This document shows positions 1 through 9,656 of a DNA stretch of 64,000 nucleotides, in pieces. A program made the translations under genes and the position numbers. Each line of letters starts with the position of its first letter. The stretch's first letter is position 1. Below the pieces are notes generated by a model that was not told where the DNA came from, did not search any database, and saw nothing but the letters and a program-made list of their open reading frames with translations. This DNA is from Gemmatimonadota bacterium (lineage in GTDB: Bacteria > Gemmatimonadota > Gemmatimonadetes > Longimicrobiales > Gaopeijiaceae): contig QJYK01000237.1 of the NCBI GenBank assembly GCA_003248075.1, forward strand, positions 1 through 64,000. The letters are read 5' to 3'.

Positions 1-2
1 CC

Positions 3-65
3 GAGGAGCTCGACCGATTCGTGGACGCGATGACGGGTGTGGTGAAGAAGGGTCTCCCCGCGTGA
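3..65 (+). CDS. 3' end of an unidentified gene
   Basis: Frame 3 is open from the window edge and encodes the last 20 residues of a protein (ending VVKKGLPA) before a TGA. The stop overlaps the GTG start of the CopC-CopD gene in a GTGA arrangement, which points to translational coupling. The short helix-like tail is too little to identify a family. Confidence 0.55.
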   Translation, partial: EELDRFVDAMTGVVKKGLPA

Positions 66-1438
66 ACGTGCTGCGACGCCTCCTGGGGGCCGTCGCAATA
101 CTCCCGGTCCTGGCGCTGTTCGCCGCGCCGAAGAGAGTGGACGCGGATGCCCGTCCATTGCATACCGAACTGACGGGGGCCTATCCGGCAGCGGACTCGG
201 CCCACACGACGGCGATCCTGGAGGTGCGCCTGCGGTTCTCCACCGCGGTGCAGCCGGCCCTGAGCTCGATCGTGATCCGGACATCGGCGGCCAGGGTCGA
301 GACCGGGGCCGTGGAGGCGGTGCCGGGAACCGACGGTACCGAGATCCGTGTGACGCTCCCCGGCCCCTTGCCGGCCGGCACCTATGGCGTGGAATGGCGC
401 ACGGCCGGACCCGACAGCCACGTGATCCAGGGGAGCTATGGGTTCTCCGTGGCGGAGGCGGCGATCGTTGCCCCGCCTCCGGTCGCCGAACGGATGGAGC
501 CGCAGGAGGCCCCGCCGCCCCCCCGGACCGCGACCACGGGCACCCGGCCTACGCCCCGTGCGGTGGCGGAGGGGTGGCTCTATCTGATCTCCCTGGTGGG
601 CATGATCGGCACGGTGGCGTTCCGACTCGCGGTCGTGGGCCCCTTCGGGCGGGCGGAGGAACGCGCGGAGGTGGCGGCGCGGATCGCGCGCGCCACGCGG
701 GTCCTGGCCATCCTCTCCTTCGTCCTGGCGCTGTGCGTGGCTCCCGTGCGTCTTCTCGCCCAGGCCGGACTGGTGGCGGGACCGGGCGGATCGACGCTCG
801 ACGCGACCGGGCGCGTCCTCGGGAGTGCCTGGGGCTCGGCGTGGATCCTGGGAGCGTCCGGCACGCTGCTGTTCCTGGTGGGCCTCCTCTCGGGACGCGG
901 GAAGGCCGAGGCGCGAGGGCCCTGGCTCGTATGCGGTGTCGCCGCTCTGCTCGTCGCGATGGGCCCCGGGCTCTCGGGACATGCGGCCGCGGCCGGACCC
1001 GCGCTCGTCGCCCTCGACACGGTCCATGTCCTGGCGGCCGGAGTCTGGCTCGGAGGCCTCGCCTGTCTGGTCCTGGTGGGGATTTCCGGCGCCGCGCGCG
1101 CCGGAGAGGCTTCGACGCTGGCACCCCTCACCGCCCGGTTCTCCGGGATGGCGCTCCCCGCGGTGATCGTCCTGGTCGCGTCGGGCCTCGCGAGCGCGTT
1201 GGACCGGATCACGCTCAGCTCGCTCTTCGGCAGCGCGTACGGGCGGACCCTTCTCCTCAAGGTCGTCCTCGCGCTGGGAGCGCTCTCGCTGGGCTTCTAC
1301 AACTGGCGGGTGGTCCGCCCCGCCCTCGAGCAGGACGGCAGACCCGGCCTCCTGCGGATTCCTGCGTCGCTGGAGATGCTCACCGGCCTGGTCGTGCTGG
1401 CGGTCGCGGCGGCGCTCGTCGTCACGGCGCTCCCCTGA
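62..1438 (+). CDS. CopC-CopD fusion, copper resistance/uptake membrane protein
   Basis: 458 residues with a GTG start overlapping the upstream stop. After a signal peptide (about 1-28), residues about 33-130 form a CopC-like cupredoxin-fold domain: a His at the mature N terminus (PLHTEL) and a second conserved His in the DSHVIQGSYGF segment are the usual copper ligands. A Pro-rich linker (about 135-165) joins it to a CopD-type bundle of about eight membrane helices from residue 170 on, with the typical segment DTVHVLAAGVWLGGL. The family moves or buffers copper at the inner membrane with the CopC part in the periplasm. CopC-CopD fusions (YcnJ-like) are common. The downstream S9 peptidase starts 29 bp later. 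Confidence 0.88.
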   Translation: MNVLRRLLGAVAILPVLALFAAPKRVDADARPLHTELTGAYPAADSAHTTAILEVRLRFSTAVQPALSSIVIRTSAARVETGAVEAVPGTDGTEIRVTLPGPLPAGTYGVEWRTAGPDSHVIQGSYGFSVAEAAIVAPPPVAERMEPQEAPPPPRTATTGTRPTPRAVAEGWLYLISLVGMIGTVAFRLAVVGPFGRAEERAEVAARIARATRVLAILSFVLALCVAPVRLLAQAGLVAGPGGSTLDATGRVLGSAWGSAWILGASGTLLFLVGLLSGRGKAEARGPWLVCGVAALLVAMGPGLSGHAAAAGPALVALDTVHVLAAGVWLGGLACLVLVGISGAARAGEASTLAPLTARFSGMALPAVIVLVASGLASALDRITLSSLFGSAYGRTLLLKVVLALGALSLGFYNWRVVRPALEQDGRPGLLRIPASLEMLTGLVVLAVAAALVVTALP

Positions 1439-1467
1439 TCGCGGAGCCAACCCCTCCCGGAGCCACG

Positions 1468-3585
1468 ATGGCCCGTTCCCCCCTGCCCCGACTGGTCCTC
1501 CTTCTCCTCCTCGCCGCCCCGGGCGCCGCCGCCCAGATCAGCGTCGAGGAGGCGCTCTCTTCCTCCTTCGCCTCGGGGCTGGTGGCGTCGCCGCGGCACG
1601 ATGCGATCGCATGGGTCGAAAACAGCGCGGGGGCCCGGAACGTGTGGTACGCCTCGGGCCCGGACTGGTCGGGACGTCGACTCACGCCCTACGGGGCCGA
1701 CGACGGACAGGAGGTGTCCGGGCTCACCCTCACCCCCGACGCGAGGGCCGTGGTCTTCGTCCGGGGCGGGGCTCCCAACCGGGCCGGTGAGGTCCCCGAC
1801 CCTCTCTACACGCCCGACGCCGAGGGCCGGGCCGTGTGGATGGTGCCGGTCACCGGGGGGGAGCCGCGCCGCATCGTGGAGTCGGGCGCGTTCACGATGT
1901 CGCCCGACGGCTCGCGTATCGCGTACGGGAGGGGACGCGAGATCTGGTCCGTGGCGCTCGAGGCCGGCGCCGATCCACGCAAGGTCGCGACGATCCGAGG
2001 CGGCCCGGCCGATCTGACCTGGTCGCCGAACGGCGAACTGCTCGCGTTCACGAGCCGGCGCGGAGACCACTCCTTCATCGGCGTGGTCGACCCCGAGTCG
2101 GGTCGCGTGTCGTACCTGGACCCGAGTGTGGCCAACGACGGCAGCCCGGTATGGAGCCCGGACGGGCGCCAGATCGCGTTCCTGCGGATCCCCAACGAGC
2201 GGGTCGTGCATCTGTTCGCACCGCGCCGTGAAGGTCTCCCCTTCTCCGTGCGCATCGTGGACGTGGCGACCGGGTCGGGACGCGAGCTCTGGGTGGCGCC
2301 GGCCGGGCGCGGCAGCGCGTTCAGCGGGGTGGACGCGGACACCCAGCTCTGGTGGAGCGCGGGGGACCGGCTCGTCTTTCCCTGGGAGGGTGACGGTTGG
2401 AAGCACCTCTACGCGGTGCCCGCCGCGGGCGGCGAGGCGCGGGTGCTGACGCCGGGGCCGTTCGAGGTCCAATACGTGTCGCAGTCCCCGGATCGCCGCT
2501 GGATCGTGTACGACAGCAACCAGGACGATATCGACCGGAAGCACGTCTGGCGCGTCTCCCCGGCCCGCGGAGCACCCGAGCTGCTGACCGCGGGGCGCGG
2601 TCTGGAATGGAGCGGCGTGATCACCGGCGGAGGGACGTTGGCGATCCATGCTTCGACGACGTCGGTACCGGCCCACACCGAGGTCGTGGTCGGGGGAGCG
2701 CGCCGAAGCGTGAGCCCCGCCCTGCCGGACGCGTTTCCCCGCGACCGCATGGTGGAACCGCAGGCGGTGGTCTTCCGAGCCGCGGACGGCATGCGCATCC
2801 ATGGACAGCTCTTCCTGCCCCCGGATCACCGGGATGGGCAACGACATCCCGCGATGCTCTTCTTCCACGGCGGCTCGAGACGGCAGATGCTGCTCGGCTT
2901 CCACCATCGCGACTACTACCACAACGCCTATGCGTTCAATCAGGTCCTGGCCAATGCCGGCTATGTCGTGCTGGCCGTCAACTACCGAAGCGGCATCGGC
3001 TACGGGATGGAGTTCCGCGAGGCCGAGGACTACGGTGCCACAGGCGCCAGCGAGTTCAACGACGTCCTCGGCGCGGGGCTCTACCTGCAGAGCCGGGCAG
3101 ACGTGGACCCGGCGCGAATCGGGCTGTGGGGGGGGTCGTATGGTGGATACCTCACGGCTCTCGGCCTGGCCCGGGCCTCGGACCTGTTCGCCGCGGGAGT
3201 CGATCTGCACGGCGTCCACGACTGGAACGTGGTCATCCACGGTTTCCGCCCGGACTACGAGCCCGAGGATTACCCCGAGTTCAGTAGGCTGGCGTACGCC
3301 TCCTCGCCGATGGCGTTCCTGGATGGATGGCGCTCTCCCGTGTTGCTCATCCACGGAGACGACGACCGCAACGTTCCCTTCAGCGAGTCCGTCGACCTGG
3401 CCGAGTCCCTGGCGAAGCAGGGTGTCGAATTCGAGCAGCTCGTCTTCCCGGACGAGGTGCACGGCTTCCTGTTGCGCAGGAGTTGGGTGGCGGCCTACGA
3501 AGCCGCGCTGGACTTCCTCGGCCGCAAGCTCCAGACTCGGGGCGCCAGCGCCGGGTCCCTACCTGAAGCCGATGCAAGGGAGTAG
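1468..3585 (+). CDS. S9 family prolyl oligopeptidase-like serine peptidase
   Basis: 705 residues. The start is the ATG followed by a clear signal peptide (MARSPLPRLVLLLLLAAPG...), so it is probably periplasmic. Residues about 30-420 contain PD40/TolB-like propeller repeats (SPDGSRIAYG, SPNGELLAFTS, SPDGRQIAFL). The C-terminal alpha/beta hydrolase domain has the full triad: Ser557 in GGSYGGY, Asp633 in HGDDDRNVP and His665 in DEVHGF. The family cleaves dipeptides or acyl-peptides from short peptides, with the propeller limiting substrate size. This organism's window also has an M28 peptidase, consistent with peptide scavenging. The next gene starts 6 bp after the stop, so the two are probably cotranscribed. 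Confidence 0.93.
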   Translation: MARSPLPRLVLLLLLAAPGAAAQISVEEALSSSFASGLVASPRHDAIAWVENSAGARNVWYASGPDWSGRRLTPYGADDGQEVSGLTLTPDARAVVFVRGGAPNRAGEVPDPLYTPDAEGRAVWMVPVTGGEPRRIVESGAFTMSPDGSRIAYGRGREIWSVALEAGADPRKVATIRGGPADLTWSPNGELLAFTSRRGDHSFIGVVDPESGRVSYLDPSVANDGSPVWSPDGRQIAFLRIPNERVVHLFAPRREGLPFSVRIVDVATGSGRELWVAPAGRGSAFSGVDADTQLWWSAGDRLVFPWEGDGWKHLYAVPAAGGEARVLTPGPFEVQYVSQSPDRRWIVYDSNQDDIDRKHVWRVSPARGAPELLTAGRGLEWSGVITGGGTLAIHASTTSVPAHTEVVVGGARRSVSPALPDAFPRDRMVEPQAVVFRAADGMRIHGQLFLPPDHRDGQRHPAMLFFHGGSRRQMLLGFHHRDYYHNAYAFNQVLANAGYVVLAVNYRSGIGYGMEFREAEDYGATGASEFNDVLGAGLYLQSRADVDPARIGLWGGSYGGYLTALGLARASDLFAAGVDLHGVHDWNVVIHGFRPDYEPEDYPEFSRLAYASSPMAFLDGWRSPVLLIHGDDDRNVPFSESVDLAESLAKQGVEFEQLVFPDEVHGFLLRRSWVAAYEAALDFLGRKLQTRGASAGSLPEADARE

Positions 3586-3591
3586 CGCCCC

Positions 3592-4233
3592 ATGATCAGC
3601 GTTTTCGCCATCGTCGCCACGGCCGCGCTGTCGGGTAGCGTATCGGCGCCGCGCTGCGCCCTGCACGTACAGGGGCCGAGCGACGACGGGCTCCGCGTGA
3701 TGTTCGAGGGCGGCGTCACCTACGCCGCCTTCCTGGAGGCGGCACGCCGTCGCCGCGAGCTCTGGCTGTCGAACACGGAGCGCGCGGAGGTGCCGGCCGA
3801 TCTCCTCGCGCGCGCCCGCGCCGTCGGGGGGACCTGGTACCTGCTCGTCGTGGCGGTGGACGGGTGCAGCGACTCGGTGAACACGATCCCCTACGTGGCC
3901 AGGCTCGCCGACCTGGTCGAAGGCCTGGAGCTTCGCATCGTCGATTCCGAGGTCGGGCGGCCCGTGATGATGGGTCACCCGACCCGTGACGATCGCGCCG
4001 CGACGCCGACCGTCCTCCTGCTCGGTGCCGACTGGCGCGAGGCCGGTTGCTTCATCGAGCGCCCGGACCCCCTCCAGACGTGGTATCAGGCGAACAAGAC
4101 GTCCCTGGACGGCGATGAGCTGTTCGAGCGGAAGATGGCGTGGTACGACGAGGACGCCGGAGCGAGCACCGTCCGGGAGGTGGTCGCCATCCTCGAGGCG
4201 GCCGCGGCCGGAACGCCCATCTGTCGAGGCTGA
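3592..4233 (+). CDS. Thioredoxin-fold family protein
   Basis: 213 residues with a short hydrophobic N terminus that may be a signal sequence. The core (residues about 75-155) reads like the bacterial thioredoxin-like family: a WYLLVVAVDGCSDS segment where thioredoxins carry WCxxC, then RIVDSEVGRPVMMGHPTRDDRAATPTVLLL with the cis-Pro region (TPTV). Only one Cys lies at the active-site position (CSDS), so a disulfide reductase role is less likely than a monothiol or BrxC-like role. It lies 6 bp after the S9 peptidase gene. The exact function is unknown. Confidence 0.7.
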   Translation: MISVFAIVATAALSGSVSAPRCALHVQGPSDDGLRVMFEGGVTYAAFLEAARRRRELWLSNTERAEVPADLLARARAVGGTWYLLVVAVDGCSDSVNTIPYVARLADLVEGLELRIVDSEVGRPVMMGHPTRDDRAATPTVLLLGADWREAGCFIERPDPLQTWYQANKTSLDGDELFERKMAWYDEDAGASTVREVVAILEAAAAGTPICRG

Positions 4234-4243
4234 ACGCGCCCGA

Positions 4244-7200
4244 TCAGGGCGCCTCGGACACGATGGGCGGAAGCCCCCGCTCCGCCAGCAACCTGTTGAA
4301 GCGCGAGAGGTCGTTCTCGGCCAGCTCCGCCCAGCGAGCGAGGACCGCGCGCAGCTCTTCGCGATAGAGGTCGCGCACTTCGGTGGCCTGGTCGGTGGGC
4401 CGCGCATCGCTTCCCGAGATGTACCCCGCGAGGCTCGTCAGCTTCGCGAACAGGCGCCGCGGCCATCGTATCGTGTCCTGCCCGGCGAGGCCGCCCGACA
4501 GCCGCAGGTCGAAGAGCCGCATCTCGAGCTCCATGAGCGACGCCTCCAGGGCCTCGCCGGCCTCGACGAGGTCACGCACCCCGGCCGCGTCGCGGAGACG
4601 CGCCCCCAGGTCGTCGAGCGCTTCCCGGGCCCACTCGATCCGCTCCACGAGCGCGGCCGTCGAGTCCGTCATCTCGCGTAGCTCCAGCATCATGGCGAGC
4701 TGTTCCGCCATGTCGTCCCCGGTCCCATCGGACTCCGGGTCCTGGAGCACGGTGAGCCGAGCCGTTCGCTCCTCGGAGCCCACACGCAGGCGGACTCGAT
4801 AGCGCCCGGGAACCGCGAGGGGGCGGACCGTGCCCCCGTCCGGCGCGGGGCGCCATCCCGATTCGCCTGGCCGGACGTGGGCGTGCCGAAGCGCAGGCGT
4901 ACGGAGACGCGGACGAGCGGACGGCGTATGGCTCAGGTCCCACACCACCCGGTTCAGGCCGCGGTGGGCGTCCCGCACCGGAAGCTCCCGGACGACCCCG
5001 CCGCGCTCGTCCTCGATCGAAATCGAGACCGGTCCATCCGGCGCTTGCCCTAGGTGGAAGTTCAGCGTGGCACCGTACTCGGGATTCTGGCCGGCCGTCG
5101 GGTCCCCGGGTTGACTGTTCGCGCCTTCACGACGGAGGAACCGGTACGCGGGCCGGGGCTCGAAGAGGTGGACGCGATCCGCCAGCACCTCGTCCGTGAG
5201 CTGCTGGAGCGGGGTGACATCGTCGAGGATCCAGAAGCCCCTGCCGTACGTGGCCACCACGAGATCGTCGAAGTGAGGCTGGATCGTGAGCCAGTGCGCC
5301 GGAGCGTGCGGAAGGTCACCCTGGATCGAGCTCCAGCGCCGACCCTCGTCGAACGAGGCGTACACGCCGTTCTCGGTCCCCAGGTACAGCAGTCCCTCGC
5401 GTACGGGGTCCTCACGCACGACGTGCACGTATCCGAGCACCGAGCGGGGCAAACCCGCGGCCAGCGAGCGCCAACTCGCGCCGTAGTCATCCGTGCGGTA
5501 GACGTACGGCTCCGGGTCGCCGAGCTGGTGCCGGTCGACCGTGAGATACGCCCTGCCCGGCTGGACGCGTGACGGCTCGATGTTGGAGATCGTCCCCATG
5601 GGAGGCAGGCCGGCGATCCCGCCCGTCACGTTCTCCCAGGTCCGTCCACCATCGCGGGTCACGTGAACGAGGCCGTCGTTGGAGCCGGCCCAGATCACTC
5701 CCGGCTCGAGCGGCGACTCCGCGATCGCGAACAGCACCGAGTAGTAGGTCGGGCTGACGTCCTCGGTGGTCAGGCCCCCGCTGGCTTGCTGACGGGACTT
5801 GTCGTTCGTCGTCAGGTCCGGGGAGATCACCTCCCAGCTCTGGCCCCCGTTCCGCGTCCTATGGACGTGCTGGCTACCCACGTAGACCGTCTCGTGGTCG
5901 TGTGGCGAGATGTGGATCGGAAACGTCCACTGGAACCGGTAGCGCAGCTCGGCCGCACCCCACCCCTCCGGGTTGTCGGGCCAGACGCTCACGGTCCGGG
6001 TGACGCCCGTGGAGAGCTCGTGGCGATCGAGGATCCCCTCGTAGCAGCCCGACCAGGCGACATCGTTGGTGACGGTGTCGGGCACCGCGAATCCCGACTC
6101 ACAGCCCCCCACCGAGCGCCAGGCGCCGATCGGGATCGGGCCACCGGTCAACGTGTTGGACGGCCCCACGCTCGAGGGCCCGTCCTGTCGGTTGCCGTAG
6201 AGGTTGTACGGGACCGCGTTGTCGGTGAAGACGTGGTACATCTGGGCCGCCGGGAGCTGCGGGCGGTACCACGTCTCGCCGCGGTTGGTCGAGATGCTGA
6301 TGCCGCCGTCGTGTCCCACGATCATCCGGTCGGGGAGCATCGGGTCGATCCACATGTCGTGGTTGTCCCCCCCGGCTCCCCCGCGCTCGACCGCGACGCC
6401 TCCGTCGAGCGAGCGCGTGTGCGCCGTGGACATGAAATGCACCTCGTCCCGGTCATCGGGAGCCACGGCCATGCGGGAGTAGTAGAGCGGGCGTTGGGCG
6501 AGGGCGTGGTCCGCGTTCACCATGCGCCACGAGCGTCCCCCGTCGTCGGAGCGCCAGAGCACGCCCTCGTGCTCCTCGAAGGGCTCGAAGGCCTCGTTCG
6601 AGCTCGTCTCGATCAGGGCGTAGATCCGGTCCGGATCGTCGGGCGTCACCCCCAGGCCGATCTTTCCCATCGTCCCGCGCGGCAGCCCGTTGCCCTCCAG
6701 CCGGGTCCACGTGTCACCGCCGTCGTCGGAGCGCCAGAGCCCGCTCTCCGGACCGCCGCTGACCCGGCCCCACGGCCGGATGATCATCTGCCAGGTTGCC
6801 GCGAACAGGATGCGCGGGTTGGAGGGGTTCATCGCGATGTCCACCGCGCCCGCGTTCTCACCGGCGAACAGGATGCGCTCCCAGCTCCGACCGCCGTCCC
6901 GCGTCCGGAAGACCCCCCGCTCCTGCTGGGGCCCGTACAGGTGACCCAGGGCCGCCACGAACACCACCTCCGGGTCCCGGGGATCGATGACGATACGGCC
7001 GACCCGACCGCTCGACTCCAGACCCATGTGACGCCAGGTCCGGCCGGCGTCGGTGGAGCGATAGACGCCATTGCCGATCGAGACGTTGGATCGAATGAAC
7101 GCCTCTCCCGTCCCGGCCCAGAGTACGTTCGGGTCCGACGGGGCCAGCGCGAGGGCACCGATCGACTGGACGGGTTGCCCGTCGAAGATCGGCCGCCACG

Positions 7201-7432
7201 AGTGGCCGGCATCCTCGGACTTGAAGATCCCACCGGAGGCCGCCCCCACATAGTAGACGTTGGCATTGCCTGGCTCGCCGATGACGGCGCTGACCCGATT
7301 GCCGACAGGGCCTACGTACCGGTAGTCGAGGGTGGCGAAGGCATCGGCGGGGAGCGTCGCCAGGGTCTGCCCCGCGGCCGGCGTGGCCGCCAGGGCGAGG
7401 ACGTGGATCAACCGGTCGGGGCGCAGGCGCAT
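4244..7432 (-). CDS. VPS10/sortilin-like Asp-box propeller protein (paralog 1)
   Basis: 1062 residues, secreted: the chosen ATG opens a signal peptide (MRLRPDRLIHVLALAATPAAGQ). A longer in-frame extension upstream has no coding character. Many Asp-box (BNR) motifs of the S-x-D-x-G-x-[TS]-W type are spread through residues 70-750 (SEDAGHSW, STDAGRTW, TRDGGRSW, SDDGGDTW, SDDGGRSW, TRNGGQSW, TRDGGRTW). These define a sortilin-like ten-bladed propeller related to photosystem stability factor Ycf48 and glycosyl hydrolase folds. A C-terminal beta domain and a helical tail (about 930-1060) follow. No catalytic residues can be assigned; a scaffold or carbohydrate/protein-binding role is an inference. 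Two paralogs lie elsewhere in the window. Confidence 0.85.
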   Translation of the reverse strand: MRLRPDRLIHVLALAATPAAGQTLATLPADAFATLDYRYVGPVGNRVSAVIGEPGNANVYYVGAASGGIFKSEDAGHSWRPIFDGQPVQSIGALALAPSDPNVLWAGTGEAFIRSNVSIGNGVYRSTDAGRTWRHMGLESSGRVGRIVIDPRDPEVVFVAALGHLYGPQQERGVFRTRDGGRSWERILFAGENAGAVDIAMNPSNPRILFAATWQMIIRPWGRVSGGPESGLWRSDDGGDTWTRLEGNGLPRGTMGKIGLGVTPDDPDRIYALIETSSNEAFEPFEEHEGVLWRSDDGGRSWRMVNADHALAQRPLYYSRMAVAPDDRDEVHFMSTAHTRSLDGGVAVERGGAGGDNHDMWIDPMLPDRMIVGHDGGISISTNRGETWYRPQLPAAQMYHVFTDNAVPYNLYGNRQDGPSSVGPSNTLTGGPIPIGAWRSVGGCESGFAVPDTVTNDVAWSGCYEGILDRHELSTGVTRTVSVWPDNPEGWGAAELRYRFQWTFPIHISPHDHETVYVGSQHVHRTRNGGQSWEVISPDLTTNDKSRQQASGGLTTEDVSPTYYSVLFAIAESPLEPGVIWAGSNDGLVHVTRDGGRTWENVTGGIAGLPPMGTISNIEPSRVQPGRAYLTVDRHQLGDPEPYVYRTDDYGASWRSLAAGLPRSVLGYVHVVREDPVREGLLYLGTENGVYASFDEGRRWSSIQGDLPHAPAHWLTIQPHFDDLVVATYGRGFWILDDVTPLQQLTDEVLADRVHLFEPRPAYRFLRREGANSQPGDPTAGQNPEYGATLNFHLGQAPDGPVSISIEDERGGVVRELPVRDAHRGLNRVVWDLSHTPSARPRLRTPALRHAHVRPGESGWRPAPDGGTVRPLAVPGRYRVRLRVGSEERTARLTVLQDPESDGTGDDMAEQLAMMLELREMTDSTAALVERIEWAREALDDLGARLRDAAGVRDLVEAGEALEASLMELEMRLFDLRLSGGLAGQDTIRWPRRLFAKLTSLAGYISGSDARPTDQATEVRDLYREELRAVLARWAELAENDLSRFNRLLAERGLPPIVSEAP

Positions 7433-7605
7433 CGAAGCTCCTTGGGGTCGGCGGCGGACCGGGCAAGGTAGAGCGCCGGGTGGCGCACGGGAAAGCACAC
7501 GTTCGCGGGTTTGAAGCATGCCCTTCCCAGCGGTTATGGTTTGCTGCCGACGGCGCCCGCTTCTCTCGCGCCCGAATGGGGCGCAACCGGACGGAGGGAC
7601 CGAAC

Positions 7606-9432
7606 ATGGGTCGAATGGAGGCACGGGTAGACACGAAGGCGGGCCGGTCCGCGGAGCGATTGCCGGGGGCGCTGGTCTCCGCGGGAGCGGTGCTCGGGCT
7701 CCTGGTCGGCGTCCGTGGGGTCGTGGCGTGGGAGCCGGGCCGGCTGAAGGGGCTCCTCGCGCTTCCGGAGATCCCGAGAGAGTCACTCGGGCTCGACTGG
7801 TACGCATCGGTCAGGTGGCCCGCACAGCTCCAGGCCACGGGTGTCGAGAGGATCGCGTGGCTCGTGGCCGGGCTGCTTCTCGCCGGGGCCATGATCGGGC
7901 TGGTCGGCTCGCTCCTGCTCCTGTTCGAGGCCGGTGCCACGCGGCGCCGCGACGTGGCGCTGAGGGCGGCCGTCGGCGCGCCCCCGCACGTCCTGCTCCT
8001 GGTTCTCCTCCGCCGCATCCGCACGCTCGGGCTGGCTGCGTGTGGGCTGGGGCTGCTCCTCGGCCTGGCCCTGGGCGCGCTCATACGGGGCGCGTGGCCG
8101 GGGGCGCTCACGCCGATCCGCTGGGCCGACGCCCTCGGGGCGCTCCTGCCGTCGGTGACCTTCGTGCTCGTCGCCCTGGGGCTCTCGTACCTGTGGGCGG
8201 GGATCAGGATCGCGCGGGGCGCTGTGCTCGCGAACACCCTCATGGACGGGGGCCGGAGCACCGCGGGCCGGGGTGACGTGGCGCGACGCCGGGTCGTGCC
8301 GGCACTCCAGATGGGGATCGCCGGGTCCGTGGTGATCGGCGCCTCGGCGATGGTCGCGCCGCTAGTGACGCGCGGCGCGGTGGCGGCCGCGCCCTCCGAG
8401 CAGACGGTGGTGTTCTCCGTATCCCGGAACGCCCCTGTCCCGGCACGAGTCTGGATCGACACGCTGTCCCGGATCGGCGCACTGCCAGGCGTAGCGGTCG
8501 GGTCGGCGGCGACGCCCGGCGCGCTGGTCGGGCTCGGGCCACGGGCCTCCGCGCTGGCGGAGTGCGGGAACTGCATCCGCGGTCTCATGCTCGCCCCCTT
8601 CTGGGCCGCCCTGGCGGATCACCATGCGGTGGCGCCCGGCTACTTCGCCGCGGCGGGAATCCGCGTCGAGGAAGGACGAGACCTCGCCTCCACGGACGGT
8701 CCCGACGCCCCCCGGGTCGCGCTGGTGAACCGCGCCTTCGCGAATACGGCATTCGAGAGGGGGCAGCCCATCGGGAAGCGGGTGCGCCTGGGCCCGGGGT
8801 TGGACGATTGGTACACCGTGGTGGGGGTAGTCGAGGACTTCCATACCGCGGTGGTGGGCGGGGACGACCTCAGCCGTGCGGCGGTCTACGTGAGCCTGCT
8901 GCAGCGTCCGGCGGGGTCCGCTCAGGTCCTCGTCACCGGCTCGAGCGCCGCGGTCGACGAGGCCCGCGACGTCCTTCAAGCCCACGGGTTCGCGTCCGAG
9001 GAGCCCGTCTCGCTGGACGAGGTACGGGCTCAGGCCGCGGCTCCGCTGGGCTGGGCCGCACGGGTCGCCGCCCTCCTCTGTCTCGTGGCCCTCGCCCTGG
9101 CGGTGATCGGGGCACGGGCGACGGCGCTCCACATCACGAGGCGCCGCATCCGGGAGCTCGCGGTACGGCGCGCGCTCGGAGCCGACAACCGACGCATACT
9201 GGGCCATGTGCTCGGTGGCGCGGCGCGGAGCGCGGCGTGGGGCGCGGCGCTGGCGGCCCTGGGCGGCGCCTCGTTCGTGGCGCTGCTGCGCAAGGCGGTC
9301 GGGGGCGTCCCCGCGCCGGGCCCGGAGGTGTACCTGGCGGTGACGGGCCTCCTGGTCGGCGTCTCGCTCCTGGCGGCGCTGCGCGCCGGACGGGAAGCGC
9401 TCGAGGTGGAGCCCGCGGCCGCGATGGAATGA
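7606..9432 (+). CDS. FtsX-type ABC transporter permease without ATPase (short ADOP-like)
   Basis: 608 residues. The ATG at 7606 is preceded by GGAGGG at 7593-7598; the longer upstream reading has no better start. The order is a membrane helix, FtsX-type membrane segments with the RRRDVALRAAVGA motif (about residues 105-220), a MacB-like periplasmic domain with AAGIRVEEGRDL and VALVNRAFA (about 300-465), and a C-terminal FtsX domain with RRRIRELAVRRALGA and three helices. It resembles the C-terminal two thirds of the orphan permease at 27865-30342 and lacks the first periplasmic domain. No ABC ATPase gene is adjacent. Orphan permeases of this kind are frequent in Acidobacteriota and Gemmatimonadota; the substrate is unknown. 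Confidence 0.82.
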   Translation: MGRMEARVDTKAGRSAERLPGALVSAGAVLGLLVGVRGVVAWEPGRLKGLLALPEIPRESLGLDWYASVRWPAQLQATGVERIAWLVAGLLLAGAMIGLVGSLLLLFEAGATRRRDVALRAAVGAPPHVLLLVLLRRIRTLGLAACGLGLLLGLALGALIRGAWPGALTPIRWADALGALLPSVTFVLVALGLSYLWAGIRIARGAVLANTLMDGGRSTAGRGDVARRRVVPALQMGIAGSVVIGASAMVAPLVTRGAVAAAPSEQTVVFSVSRNAPVPARVWIDTLSRIGALPGVAVGSAATPGALVGLGPRASALAECGNCIRGLMLAPFWAALADHHAVAPGYFAAAGIRVEEGRDLASTDGPDAPRVALVNRAFANTAFERGQPIGKRVRLGPGLDDWYTVVGVVEDFHTAVVGGDDLSRAAVYVSLLQRPAGSAQVLVTGSSAAVDEARDVLQAHGFASEEPVSLDEVRAQAAAPLGWAARVAALLCLVALALAVIGARATALHITRRRIRELAVRRALGADNRRILGHVLGGAARSAAWGAALAALGGASFVALLRKAVGGVPAPGPEVYLAVTGLLVGVSLLAALRAGREALEVEPAAAME

Positions 9433-9656
9433 CGAGGCGAGGGGTCGTTTCCCCTTCCGCCGCCGAAACGGCGTGCCGCGTTTCGTGAAACGAGCGTGCC
9501 GGGGAGGCCGCGCCGGTGGAAGGGGCTTTGCGCCGGCCGAGAACGCCCGGGAGCCGTGGCCTTTCCGGAACCCCTGGCTCCCTTCGCGGGTTTGAGCACG
9601 ACGCTTGCCACAGGTCGTGCGTCGCACCCGCGGACCCATCGCCACAGGAGACCCGC

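Noticed and set aside
394-1467. N-terminal extension of the S9 peptidase frame
   Set aside because: It overlaps the CopC-CopD gene in another frame and is Arg/Gly/Pro-rich without homology; the signal peptide begins at 1468.
1297-3462. 721-codon frame on the minus strand
   Set aside because: It is antisense to the S9 peptidase gene, whose domains and catalytic triad are clear; the frame exists because of high GC content.
5663-7471. 602-codon plus-strand frame
   Set aside because: Shadow of the VPS10-like gene on the minus strand, whose Asp-box motifs are regular.
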